A stretch of DNA of 33,724 nt, from the NCBI GenBank assembly GCA_020200135.1, contig JAIVJI010000033.1, forward strand, positions 1 to 33,724, in the 5' to 3' direction. Positions 1-6,828 of this stretch are shown here, piece after piece (position 1 is the stretch's first letter; each line of letters opens with the position of its first letter). This DNA comes from Acidobacteriota bacterium. Its GTDB lineage: Bacteria > Acidobacteriota > Blastocatellia > Pyrinomonadales > Pyrinomonadaceae. The translations under genes and the position numbers were made by a program. The notes under the pieces were generated by a model. The model had not been told where the DNA came from. It made no database searches and saw only the letters and a program-made list of their open reading frames with translations.

Positions 1-2
1 CG

Positions 3-311
3 ACGAACACGTCCCCTCTCTTCGAGACGGCCCTCGCCGCGAACATAAACCCCTCCGACCAGATCATTGTGGTGAAGCTCACCGTCAAGTCTGAGAGGAG
101 GGAGCTGGATGTCGGGCGGTCTACTTTGATGGGGGGTGTGACCACCGAGATACGCGAGAAGGACAAAGTGCCCGTCACCATCGAAGAGATTAAAACGAAC
201 GGGCAGATGAAAGTGTACAGAGTGAAGCCGTCCGCCCCGCTGCCTTCCGGAGAATACGCGGTGATGCTCTCATCCAGCTTTTACGATTTCGGTGTGGACG
301 CCAGCCGGTGA
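3..311 (+). CDS. 3' end of an unidentified gene (partial)
   Basis: The frame is open from the first complete codon of the window to a TGA at 309-311, about 102 codons, so this is the C-terminal part of a gene that starts upstream. The GTG codons near 69 have no ribosome site and are probably internal. The visible part is hydrophilic and beta-rich, with charged stretches (KSERRELDVG, TEIREKDKVP) and ends in FGVDASR. No membrane segment, catalytic motif or family was recognised. A secreted or surface beta-domain is possible, but function is unknown. Confidence 0.6.
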   Translation, partial: TNTSPLFETALAANINPSDQIIVVKLTVKSERRELDVGRSTLMGGVTTEIREKDKVPVTIEEIKTNGQMKVYRVKPSAPLPSGEYAVMLSSSFYDFGVDASR

Positions 312-401
312 GTTGACGCGGCAAATCCGGAGAGGGTTTTCGGGCCGGCGAAATTTCCGCTTCGGCGCGCGGCCCGGGAAACCGTAGGTTGTAAATGGGA
401 A

Positions 402-485
402 TGCGGATGAGAGGACTCGAACCTCCACCTAGTTGCCTAGACTAGCTCCTGAGGCTAGCGCGTCTACCAATTCCGCCACATCCGC
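402..485 (-). tRNA. tRNA-Leu, anticodon CAG
   Basis: The minus strand folds as a class II tRNA of 84 nt. Acceptor GCGGATG pairs with CATCCGC, followed by discriminator A. The anticodon stem CTAGC/GCTAG encloses loop CTCAGGA, giving anticodon CAG for CTG codons. There is a long variable arm, and the T-arm contains GGTTCGAGTCC. The 3' CCA is not encoded. A promoter lies just upstream on the same strand. Confidence 0.95.
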
Positions 486-499
486 GTGCGGGAAGTGAG

Positions 500-529
500 A
501 TATTAAAGGCGGCGTTCGAGGGTTGTCAA
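500..529 (-). promoter_or_regulatory. promoter of tRNA-Leu
   Basis: Read on the minus strand, a perfect -35 TTGACA (529-524) is followed after 18 bp by TAATAT (505-500), about 15 nt before the tRNA 5' end at 485. This is a strong housekeeping sigma-70 type promoter. Confidence 0.7.
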
Positions 530-547
530 ACGCCCCCTCCGGACGCG

Positions 548-585
548 AAAAAGAGGCCCGGGCGGCGAACCGCCCGGGCCTCTTT
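548..585 (-). terminator. intrinsic terminator of the EF-hand-like repeat gene
   Basis: A GC-rich stem of 13 bp (553-565 with 570-582), extended by three A-T pairs, has a CGAA loop. On the minus strand it ends in a short U-run. It lies 33 bp after the stop codon of the minus-strand gene at 618. Confidence 0.85.
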
Positions 586-617
586 GTACCCCCCCTGTTC
601 GTAACCCGGAGAGCGGC

Positions 618-1355
618 TTAGTAGCCCTGGAGGCCGTCGTTGTAGCCGTTCTCGAACCCGCGCCGGAAGTACTGCTGGTACTGGTACCGGTCGCCGTAGC
701 GCGAGTTGTAGTCCTTGTCGGCGTTGCGGTACGCGCTGTAGTCGTCGACGTTGCGGTAGCCGCCGCTCCCGCGAGCCTTGCGACCTTCCTTGATGCCCTC
801 GTTGTAGCCCGCGTTCAGAGCGGTCTGCTGCGACTGCGTGTAGTTGCCGTAACCGTCGTTGCCGTAGCCGCGGTTACCGTACCCGCCGTAGTTGCCGTAG
901 CCGCCGTTGCGCTGCTGCTGCTGAATGATGTACACGTCGCGCTGGTCGTAGTCGCCGTCACCATCGCGGTCGCGCGGGTCGCGGCGGTTGCCGTAACCGT
1001 TGTTGCGCTGCTGCTGGATGATGTAGACGTCGCGCTGGTCGTAATCGCCGTCGCCGTCTACGTCGCGCGGGTCGCGGCCCGGATGGCCGTAGGCGTTGCC
1101 GTTGCTGCGCTGCTGCTGGCGGATGTAGCGGTCGCGCGCGTCGTAGTCGCCGTCGCCGTCCACGTCGCGGCGCTCCTCGCGCCTCTCGCGCCTCTCCTCT
1201 TTCCTCTCCTGACGCCTCTCGCGCCTGTCCTCGCGCCGCTCGCGATTACGGCTCTGCGCGCTGACCGTCGTCGCCAACGGCAGCAGCAGGAAGAACCCGA
1301 GCGCGAGCATGAGAGCCCTCGTGAAATAGAACTGACTCGTCCGTGTCGTCATCAT
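618..1355 (-). CDS. secreted protein with three EF-hand-like acidic repeats
   Basis: About 245 residues, no assigned family. An upstream in-frame ATG at 1373 exists, but AGGAGG sits directly before the ATG-ATG pair at 1355/1352, so one of these is the start. A hydrophobic signal peptide ends at SAQ. A short segment made almost only of R, E and K follows. Then come three repeats of D-V/R-D-G-D-G-D-Y-D-x-R-D followed by YI-x-QQQ. Positions 1, 3, 5 and 12 carry Asp, like an EF-hand or dockerin calcium loop. A Gly/Tyr/Asn-rich stretch and two related tail motifs (GYNEGIKEG and GFENGYNDG) close the protein. Calcium binding outside the membrane is inferred, not shown. Confidence 0.85.
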   Translation of the reverse strand: MMTTRTSQFYFTRALMLALGFFLLLPLATTVSAQSRNRERREDRRERRQERKEERRERREERRDVDGDGDYDARDRYIRQQQRSNGNAYGHPGRDPRDVDGDGDYDQRDVYIIQQQRNNGYGNRRDPRDRDGDGDYDQRDVYIIQQQQRNGGYGNYGGYGNRGYGNDGYGNYTQSQQTALNAGYNEGIKEGRKARGSGGYRNVDDYSAYRNADKDYNSRYGDRYQYQQYFRRGFENGYNDGLQGY

Positions 1356-1590
1356 AACCCTCCTGAAATCCATAACCCGTCCGCAAAATTTCGTCTCAAG
1401 CCAACCGACTCGCAGTACAAGCTAACAAGCATCATGCCAGAGCGCGCGGGCGGGGTTCGTTGCCTAAAACGAACGTCGAATCAACAGCTTGGCCGGCCGC
1501 CCATACTATATGGAGCCGCGACCCACCTTTTCGTGTGACGGAAGTCGGACACACGGACGCATCGAGGCCAAACGGCAGCGTACGGCTCGG

Positions 1591-1620
1591 TTGCGGACGC
1601 GCTCGCGCGCTTGCTATAGT
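1591..1620 (+). promoter_or_regulatory. promoter of yggS
   Basis: TTGCGG (1591-1596), an 18-bp spacer, then TATAGT (1615-1620) preceded by TGC, an extended -10. It lies 28 bp before the chosen yggS start. The same layout recurs at 18482 and 31055. Confidence 0.65.
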
Positions 1621-1648
1621 CGTGCCCGTTCACAACGGAATCGCAACA

Positions 1649-2395
1649 ATGAGTGCTGAGGCGAGGCCAGACGCGTCCGTGTTACAAGCGCGAGCCGAGG
1701 GGGTCCTGGGGCGCATCGGGCGTGCGGCACGCCGCGCGGGGCGCACGCCCGGAGAGGTCACGCTCGTCGCCGTCAGCAAGACACATCCGGCCGCGCTCGT
1801 CCGCGAGGCCGCGGCCGCCGGGCTGATAGACTTCGGCGAGAACCGCGTGCAGGAGGCCGAAGGAAAAATCGCCGAGCTGAAGCCAGAGGCGCCGCACCTG
1901 CGCTGGCACCTCATCGGCCACCTCCAGCCGAACAAGGCGCGGCGCGCGGCGCGGCTCTTTGACCTGATTCACACGGTCGATTCGGCGGCGCTCGTCGGGC
2001 GGCTCGAACGTATCTGCGCGGAGGACGGGCGCGCCGCGCTCGACGTGCTCGTCCAGGTGGACCTCGCGGGCGAGGAGTCGAAGGGCGGCGCGCCCGAAGG
2101 TGAGCTGCCCGCCGTCTTCGAGGCGTTGAAAGGTTGCGGGCGCGTGCGCTGCCGCGGGCTGATGACCCTGCCGCCCTTCTTCGAGGACGCGGAGCGCGTC
2201 CGGGCTTACTTCCGCAGGCTGCGCGAGCTGCGCGACGAGTGGGGCGGGCGCGGGGCTTTCGATGTCGCCGGCGCCGGCGGCGCGGGCGAGCTTTCGATGG
2301 GCATGAGCCACGACTTCGAGGTCGCCGTCGAGGAGGGCGCGACGCTCGTGCGCGTGGGCACGTCGGTCTTCGGCGAGCGCGGCGGAAAGGTTTAA
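1649..2395 (+). CDS. yggS: YggS/PROSC family pyridoxal-phosphate homeostasis protein
   Basis: 248 residues from the ATG at 1649. The open frame extends upstream, but the family similarity begins soon after this ATG and the promoter at 1591-1620 lies inside the longer frame. The fold is the alanine-racemase-like N-terminal TIM barrel. Lys44 in LVAVSKTHP is the PLP-binding lysine. Family motifs FGENRVQEAEGK, WHLIGHLQPNK, GLMTLPP and LSMGMSHDFEVAVEEGATLVRVG are present. These proteins bind PLP and buffer its cytosolic level; no enzymatic reaction is firmly known. It is followed by yggT 47 bp downstream, the common yggS-yggT pairing. Confidence 0.95.
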   Translation: MSAEARPDASVLQARAEGVLGRIGRAARRAGRTPGEVTLVAVSKTHPAALVREAAAAGLIDFGENRVQEAEGKIAELKPEAPHLRWHLIGHLQPNKARRAARLFDLIHTVDSAALVGRLERICAEDGRAALDVLVQVDLAGEESKGGAPEGELPAVFEALKGCGRVRCRGLMTLPPFFEDAERVRAYFRRLRELRDEWGGRGAFDVAGAGGAGELSMGMSHDFEVAVEEGATLVRVGTSVFGERGGKV

Positions 2396-2442
2396 GCTTT
2401 AGAGGGGCCGGGCGGCGTCCGGCCGCGCCTTCTCACGAGATC

Positions 2443-3033
2443 ATGGACTCATACTTTAACGCGGCGGGACTCTTCGTCTGGTACGCGATAGCGACGGTCA
2501 TCCTCGTCGTCATCGCGCTGATGCTGGCGCGCCTGATTCTGAACAAGGCCGACCTCAACCCCTTCAGCCGCCCCGTCATCCTCATCCGTCGCTGGACGGA
2601 CCCGATGGTCAACCCGGTGCGCAGGCCGCTGGTGCGGGCGGGCTTCAGCCCCAACGTGGCGCCGCTGGTCGTCATCCTCGTCGCCATCCTGGCCGGCTAC
2701 TTCGCCTCGGAGTTCGTCGGCGCGGTGCTCTTCACCGTCCGCGGGCTGCTCAGGAGTCTCGCGGCGGGCAAGCCCATCTCCTTCGTCGGCTACGTCATCT
2801 TCGGCGCGCTCGCGGTCTACTCGCTGATGATCTTCGCGCGCATCCTCCTCTCGTGGGGCACGGGGCCGCACAACCGCCTGCTCCACTTCCTGATTCGCAT
2901 GACCGAGCCGGTGCTCGGCCCGTTCCGCCGCATCATCCCGCCGGTCGGCATGATGGACGTCTCGCCCATCGTCGTGCTGTTCCTGCTCACGCTCCTCCAG
3001 CGCGCCGTGGCCGCCACGCTGCTCCAGGTCTGA
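2443..3033 (+). CDS. yggT: YggT family membrane protein
   Basis: 196 residues with an N-terminal helix (about 9-31), a second near 70-90 and more hydrophobic segments in 115-195. Two YGGT units are visible: the first around [15 protein letters not shown], the second around [35 protein letters not shown]. The duplicated pattern of a helix followed by a P-x-L-x-P-R-R segment is typical of the family. The start ATG at 2443 directly precedes the first helix; the frame also extends upstream inside yggS and is not coding there. Family members are inner-membrane proteins implicated in osmotic tolerance or membrane assembly; the role here is not visible. Confidence 0.9.
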   Translation: MDSYFNAAGLFVWYAIATVILVVIALMLARLILNKADLNPFSRPVILIRRWTDPMVNPVRRPLVRAGFSPNVAPLVVILVAILAGYFASEFVGAVLFTVRGLLRSLAAGKPISFVGYVIFGALAVYSLMIFARILLSWGTGPHNRLLHFLIRMTEPVLGPFRRIIPPVGMMDVSPIVVLFLLTLLQRAVAATLLQV

Positions 3034-3046
3034 AGACGAACCGCGC

Positions 3047-3076
3047 GCGACACGCGCCGGGGCGTTGTGGTATATT
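3047..3076 (+). promoter_or_regulatory. probable promoter of yebC
   Basis: TATATT at 3071-3076 preceded by TGG gives an extended -10. The -35 GCGACA 18 bp upstream matches TTGACA at four positions. The yebC start lies 52 bp downstream. Confidence 0.5.
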
Positions 3077-3128
3077 TCCGACCCGCTTACAGTTCAACTT
3101 AAAACCCGAGCCAAGGAACTCATCAGAC

Positions 3129-3872
3129 ATGTCCGGACACTCGAAGTGGCACACTATCAAGCACAAGAAGGGCGCTTTGGACGCCAAGCGCGGCAAGGTT
3201 TTCACCAAGCTGATTAAGGAGATTCAGGTCGCCGCGCGCGTGGGCGGCGGCGACCCGGACGCCAACGCCCGCCTGCGCAAGGCCGTCTCCGACGCCAAGG
3301 GCGCCAACATGCCCAACGACACCATCGCGCGCGCCATCCGCCGCGGGACGGGCGCGGAGGAGGGCGTCTCCTACGACGAGATCACCTACGAGGGCTACGG
3401 CCCCGGCGGCGTCGCCGTGATGGTCGACTCGATGACCGACAACCGCAACCGCACGGTCGCCGAGATTCGCCACATCTTCTCGAAGAACGGCGGCAACCTC
3501 GGCACCTCGGGCGCGGTCAACTGGATGTTCGAGAAGAAGGGCTACATCGTCGTCGCGAAGGAGGCGAAGCCCGAGGACGAGCTGTTCGAGGTCGTCACCG
3601 ACGCGGGCGCGGAAGACCTCCGCGACGACGGCGACAACTTCGAGATCATCACCTCGCCCGAGGACTTCGACGCCGTGCTCGAAGCCGTCAAGCAGGCGGG
3701 CGTCGAGCCGCAAGTCGCCGAGGTCGAGATGGTGCCCAAGGAGTACAAGCGCCTCGAAGGCGCCGAGGCGCGCCAGATGCTCAAGCTCATGGAGTCGCTC
3801 GAAGACCACGACGACGTCCAGAAGGTCTCCGCCAACTTCGACATGGACGAGGCCGACATGGCCGGCGCGTGA
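3129..3872 (+). CDS. yebC: YebC/PmpR family transcriptional regulator / translation factor
   Basis: 247 residues, the usual family length. It opens with the signature [20 protein letters not shown] and contains [49 protein letters not shown] and [13 protein letters not shown] segments typical of the three-domain YebC fold. AAGGAA lies 11 nt upstream of the ATG. The family binds DNA as a regulator and some members relieve ribosome stalling at proline stretches. In many bacteria yebC precedes ruvC. Here a four-helix-bundle gene sits between them. The TGA stop at 3870-3872 is part of the inverted-repeat arm that begins at 3868. Confidence 0.96.
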   Translation: MSGHSKWHTIKHKKGALDAKRGKVFTKLIKEIQVAARVGGGDPDANARLRKAVSDAKGANMPNDTIARAIRRGTGAEEGVSYDEITYEGYGPGGVAVMVDSMTDNRNRTVAEIRHIFSKNGGNLGTSGAVNWMFEKKGYIVVAKEAKPEDELFEVVTDAGAEDLRDDGDNFEIITSPEDFDAVLEAVKQAGVEPQVAEVEMVPKEYKRLEGAEARQMLKLMESLEDHDDVQKVSANFDMDEADMAGA

Positions 3873-3897
3873 ACCGTGAACCGTAAACCGTGACAAG
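3868..3897 (+). repeat. left arm of heptad inverted repeat, family B
   Basis: Tandem 7-bp units ACCGTGA/ACCGTAA. It matches the reverse complement of 4345-4374 at 29 of 30 positions. Stop triplets start at 3870, 3877, 3884 and 3891, exactly 7 bp apart, so all three plus-strand frames are closed. The first one is the yebC stop. A second, compact copy of the same family is at 10697-10772. Confidence 0.85.
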
Positions 3898-3938
3898 ATA
3901 AAACGCCGTCCGCCAGCGGTGAGTGACCGGAGGAGTTG

Positions 3939-4304
3939 ATGCGTCCTCATGAGAAGCTGGATGTCTGGCGCGCGGCCGTGGATTTCGTGGTGACTGTTTA
4001 CAACGCCACGGACTCCTTCCCTAAGGAAGAAAAGTTCGGGTTGACCTCGCAGATCAGGCGGGCGGCGATCTCCATCCCGGCGAACGTCGCCGAAGGGGCG
4101 GCGCGCCGTTCGACGAAAGAGTTCGTTCACTTCATTTCAAACGCACAAGGCTCGGCGAGTGAACTCGAAACGGAGTTACTAATCGCGTATCGTCTCGGGT
4201 ATCTTCAAGAGGGCGTCTCCCGGGAACTGCGTGACGCTCTCGATAACATAGGGCGCATGCTCATCGGTCTTAGCCAGCATCTGGTAAGAAGGATGAACAA
4301 CTAG
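3939..4304 (+). CDS. four-helix-bundle protein (23S rRNA IVS / S23 family)
   Basis: 121 residues from the ATG at 3939, with GGAGGAG just upstream. The family pattern is clear: KLDVWRAAVDFV, then FPKEEKFGLTSQIRRAA, SIPANVAEGAAR, EFVHFISNAQGSASELETEL and a last helix with GLSQHLVRR. The four helices are about 7-24, 32-57, 61-87 and 93-118. This family is best known as the protein encoded in intervening sequences of 23S rRNA genes and is related to the Avd accessory proteins of diversity-generating retroelements. It binds nucleic acid or partner proteins; no enzyme activity is known. Here it is not in rRNA but between yebC and ruvC inside inverted-repeat arms, and its base composition differs from both neighbours. 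Confidence 0.93.
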   Translation: MRPHEKLDVWRAAVDFVVTVYNATDSFPKEEKFGLTSQIRRAAISIPANVAEGAARRSTKEFVHFISNAQGSASELETELLIAYRLGYLQEGVSRELRDALDNIGRMLIGLSQHLVRRMNN

Positions 4305-4344
4305 CGGCGGGTGGCGTCAAATCAGGAAGAAGACAGTTTTAGCT

Positions 4345-4374
4345 CTTGTCACGGTTTACGGTTCACGGTTTACG
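4345..4374 (-). repeat. right arm of heptad inverted repeat, family B
   Basis: Inverted partner of 3868-3897 with one mismatch. Read on the minus strand it is again ACCGTRA units with a stop triplet every 7 bp. It ends 9 bp before the ruvC start codon and so occupies the ruvC leader. Confidence 0.85.
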
Positions 4375-4383
4375 CCCTTTCAC

Positions 4384-4944
4384 ATGAGAGTTCTAGGCAT
4401 TGATCCGGGCAGCGAGACGACGGGGTGGGGCGTGGTCGAGGGCGACGCGCGGCGGTACGCGGCCGTCGATTTCGGGACGGTGAAGGCGAGGCCGCGCGAG
4501 CGCTTCCCGGCGCGGCTGCTGAAGATTGCCGCCGGCGTCGAGGCGCTGATAGAGAGGTTCCGGCCGGACGTGTGCGCCGTCGAGGAGGCGTTCTTCGCCG
4601 TCAACGCCAACACCGCGCTCAAGCTCGGGCACGTGCGCGGCGTGGTGCTGCTCGCGGCCGAGCGCGCCGGCGTCGAGATCGCCGAGTACGCGCCGCGCCT
4701 CATCAAGCAGACGGTCGTCGGCTACGGCGCGGCGGAGAAGCAGCAGGTGCAGGAGATGATGCGCGTGCTCCTGAAGCTGAAAGTCGCGCCGGCGCCCTTC
4801 GACGCCTCGGACGCGCTGGCCGTGGCCGTCACGCACCTGCACCACGCCGCGCGGCCGCGACAGACGAAGGAGAGGCCCGCGCCCGCGCGCGCCAGGCTCG
4901 AAGCCCTCCTCGCCGCGAACCCGCGCCGCCGCGCGCCGCGCTGA
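4384..4944 (+). CDS. ruvC: Holliday junction endonuclease RuvC
   Basis: 186 residues. RNase H-like resolvase that cuts four-way DNA junctions with RuvAB. Catalytic acids are all visible: Asp7 in GIDPGSETTGWG, Glu67/68 in CAVEEAFF, and Asp140 and Asp143 in FDASDALAVAVTHLHH. The basic, proline-rich tail (about 155-186) is variable in the family. No good ribosome site is seen before the ATG; the leader is taken up by the right repeat arm, so translation could depend on that hairpin. ruvA and ruvB are not in the window. The alternative frames through this region are shadows. Confidence 0.95.
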   Translation: MRVLGIDPGSETTGWGVVEGDARRYAAVDFGTVKARPRERFPARLLKIAAGVEALIERFRPDVCAVEEAFFAVNANTALKLGHVRGVVLLAAERAGVEIAEYAPRLIKQTVVGYGAAEKQQVQEMMRVLLKLKVAPAPFDASDALAVAVTHLHHAARPRQTKERPAPARARLEALLAANPRRRAPR

Positions 4945-5072
4945 GCCGCCGCGGCGCGAACGCAATTCCGAGAAGCCCCGCGCCGCCGCGCGCGCGCGGA
5001 CACACGCCGACGACAAAAACCCTCCGCCAGGGGACGACCTCAACCCAACCCGACCGTAGGAGGGTCAGAGCC

Positions 5073-5822
5073 GTGCCCCACTTCCAACTCAAACCCCAAC
5101 TCAAACTCAAACTCAGACACAAACTCGCGCTGCTCCTGTCGCTCCTGCTCATCTTCCCCGCGGCGTCGCAGGGGCAGAGGAGGAGACGTGCCCCCGCGGG
5201 CGGTCGCGCCGCGCTGGTGGTGGACGAGCGCCTGTCGGCGCTGCGCGACGCGCCGAGGCTCGAAGCGAACCTCTTGCGGAGGCTCGGGCGCGGGCGCGCC
5301 GTGACGGTCGCGGGCGCGCGGGAAACGCGCGACGGCGTGACGTTCCTGAAAGTCCTGGTGACGAGCCGCACGGGCGGGTGGGTGCAGGCCGACGCGCTGG
5401 TGCGCCCCTGGGTCGCGGGCGAGGACGCGCGCCTGCTCAGACTCGTGCGCGGCTCGGAAGACTTCGACCGGCTGGCGCGTGCGCGCGTCTTCCTCGAAGC
5501 GTTCCCGCGCTCGCCCCTCAGGCCCGCGATGCTGCTCGACTTCGGCGACGCGGCCGAGGAGGCGGCCGGCAGACTCTCGCGCGAGGCCGCGCGGCGCCTC
5601 GACGCGCGCGAGATGGAGGCGGGCGGCGCGCCCCACGCCAGCTACTACCTCAACTACAACGGGCTCGACAGGCTGAATAGAATCGGGGTGAAGTTCGTCT
5701 TCGACGGCGCGGCGAAACAGTTCCACTACGAAGGCGCGGCGTGGCGCGAAATCCTCGCGCGCCACCCGCGCAGCCCCGAGGCGGCCGAAGCGCGCCGCCG
5801 GCTCGATGCTTTGCACGAATGA
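5073..5822 (+). CDS. exported protein with SH3-like and helical repeat regions
   Basis: 249 residues from a GTG at 5073, chosen because AGGAGG lies 8-9 nt upstream and a signal peptide follows at once. The open frame continues upstream through ruvC out of frame and is not coding there. The basic N-terminus and hydrophobic stretch at about 18-31 form a signal peptide or anchor. Residues 46-110 resemble a bacterial SH3 domain, ending GGWVQADALV. Residues 112-249 are helical and end in a TPR-like unit (ILARHPRSPEAAEARRRL). Such proteins act in the envelope, but no specific role is known. The signal-peptide codons are made of a short repeat (see 5085-5126). Confidence 0.75.
   Translation: MPHFQLKPQLKLKLRHKLALLLSLLLIFPAASQGQRRRRAPAGGRAALVVDERLSALRDAPRLEANLLRRLGRGRAVTVAGARETRDGVTFLKVLVTSRTGGWVQADALVRPWVAGEDARLLRLVRGSEDFDRLARARVFLEAFPRSPLRPAMLLDFGDAAEEAAGRLSREAARRLDAREMEAGGAPHASYYLNYNGLDRLNRIGVKFVFDGAAKQFHYEGAAWREILARHPRSPEAAEARRRLDALHE
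5085..5126 (+). repeat. AACTCA-type simple repeat inside a signal peptide
   Basis: Five copies of a CAAACTC/CAACTCA unit spaced 6 to 12 bp, coding for alternating Lys, Leu and Gln in the N-region of the exported protein. The stretch is AT-richer than its surroundings. Confidence 0.6.
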
Positions 5823-6018
5823 ATGCGACAAACCTTCTGCCCGAAGGAATGTCCGCCCGGTGGTTCTGACAGGCGGGGCACGAAAAAAGTGTGTGGGGCG
5901 TTGGAAGGCGCTTCGTGGGGAGGCTCGGGGGAGAGTTTTTGACGGCGGGTTGGAGTGGATGGCGCGGGGAGGGCGGCCCCGGCGGGGCCGCCCTGCGCGT
6001 GGGGCATGTGGGGGCGTG

Positions 6019-6387
6019 TCAGGCGTTGGGCGTGTCGGCGCCGTTGGGGCCTTTGCGGGTGGTGCGGCGGCGGTAGTCGCTCTGGCGTGTGCCGCCGGCC
6101 TGTTCGTATTGCGTCGAGTCGGGGCCGTAGAAGGCGCGGAAGCCGCTGAGCGCGCGCGTGCGGATGTTGGCCAGTTCCGAGGCGTTCTGCTCCAGCTCGT
6201 TCGTGAGGGCCGCGACCTGCATGCGGAGCGTTTCGAGTTGCTGGCGCTTCTGCCGCGTCTCGGCGAGCTTCGTCTGGAGTCCGGCGAGCGTCACCTCGCC
6301 GAGCGAGAAGGCCGGGTTGTCCGTCCAGACGCGCACGATGCGTTCGCAGCCGTTGAGCACGGACTCAAGCGAGTACCTGTTCGCCAT
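6019..6387 (-). CDS. small coiled-coil protein of unknown function
   Basis: 122 residues. The ATG at 6387 is preceded by AAGGAG at the right distance, so the longer upstream frame is rejected. The protein starts MANRYSLESVLNGCERIV. A central heptad-rich stretch (about 40-85) is probably coiled coil. The C-terminus contains FYGPDSTQYEQAGGTRQSDY followed by basic residues. I have seen similar Y-G-x-D-S-x-x-Y-E-x-x-G-G-T-R tails in small uncharacterised bacterial proteins, but no function is known. It is cytosolic, without a signal peptide. On its upstream side lies the 440-bp spacer with 21-bp repeats. Confidence 0.75.
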   Translation of the reverse strand: MANRYSLESVLNGCERIVRVWTDNPAFSLGEVTLAGLQTKLAETRQKRQQLETLRMQVAALTNELEQNASELANIRTRALSGFRAFYGPDSTQYEQAGGTRQSDYRRRTTRKGPNGADTPNA

Positions 6388-6581
6388 ACACTTTCTCCTT
6401 TCGGGAAAACAGAGGGTCGTGAGTTTGTCGAAAAGCCCGGACGCGCACGGCGAGGGTGTAAGGCGCCGCCCCGAGGCTTTAACAGAGGGTTGACGACGTT
6501 GGGACGGGTCGCGCCGGGATGCGGCCGCCCGCCCGCAGGAATGTTTCGCGCGCCGACACGCCGCACGCACACGCCGCCACG

Positions 6582-6665
6582 ATGTACGCGGCGCTCCGAA
6601 TCATGTACGCGACGCCACGAGGGTTGTACGCGCCCGCGTACATCGTGCGCGCGGCCGCCCGCGGA
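6582..6665. repeat. 21-bp tandem repeats in a 440-bp spacer
   Basis: The motif ATGTACGCG/TTGTACGCG starts at 6582, 6603 and 6624, exactly 21 bp apart, with G-C-G-C-N-N-C-G-A following in the first two units. Degenerate units may extend to 6645 and back to 6541. The last good unit runs into an inverted CGCGTACAT at 6635-6643. Two helical turns of DNA per unit would place protein-binding sites on one face. The rest of the 6388-6828 spacer shows nothing else I can name. Confidence 0.55.
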
Positions 6666-6828
6666 GTGTCAGAGACCCGCCCGAAGGTTCGTGAGAGAAG
6701 ACGGAAGGGAGACCCGACCGGTCGAAGAGTTGTCGGTGAGGTGCGGGCGCATTATGTCACCAACTGTCGAAAGCTGCACGAAAAATTTTAAGACGTGGCG
6801 GCGCGCGTCGCGTCGCGCGCGCGGTGTG

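Larger units (their letters stand above)
3868..4374 (+). mobile_element. possible four-helix-bundle element bounded by inverted-repeat arms
   Basis: Two 30-bp arms in inverted orientation enclose about 447 bp holding one gene. Just inside the arms a second, weaker complementarity is visible: ACGCC-x2-CCGCC on the left near 3903 and its inverse near 4305-4320. The interior is near 55% GC against about 70% in yebC and ruvC. At 10697-10772 the same arms are separated by only about 16 bp, an apparently empty form. No target-site duplication or transposase is visible, so mobility is inference. Confidence 0.45.

Noticed and set aside
3939..4304. Intervening sequence of a 23S rRNA gene
   Set aside because: The gene family fits, but the flanks are yebC and ruvC, not rRNA.
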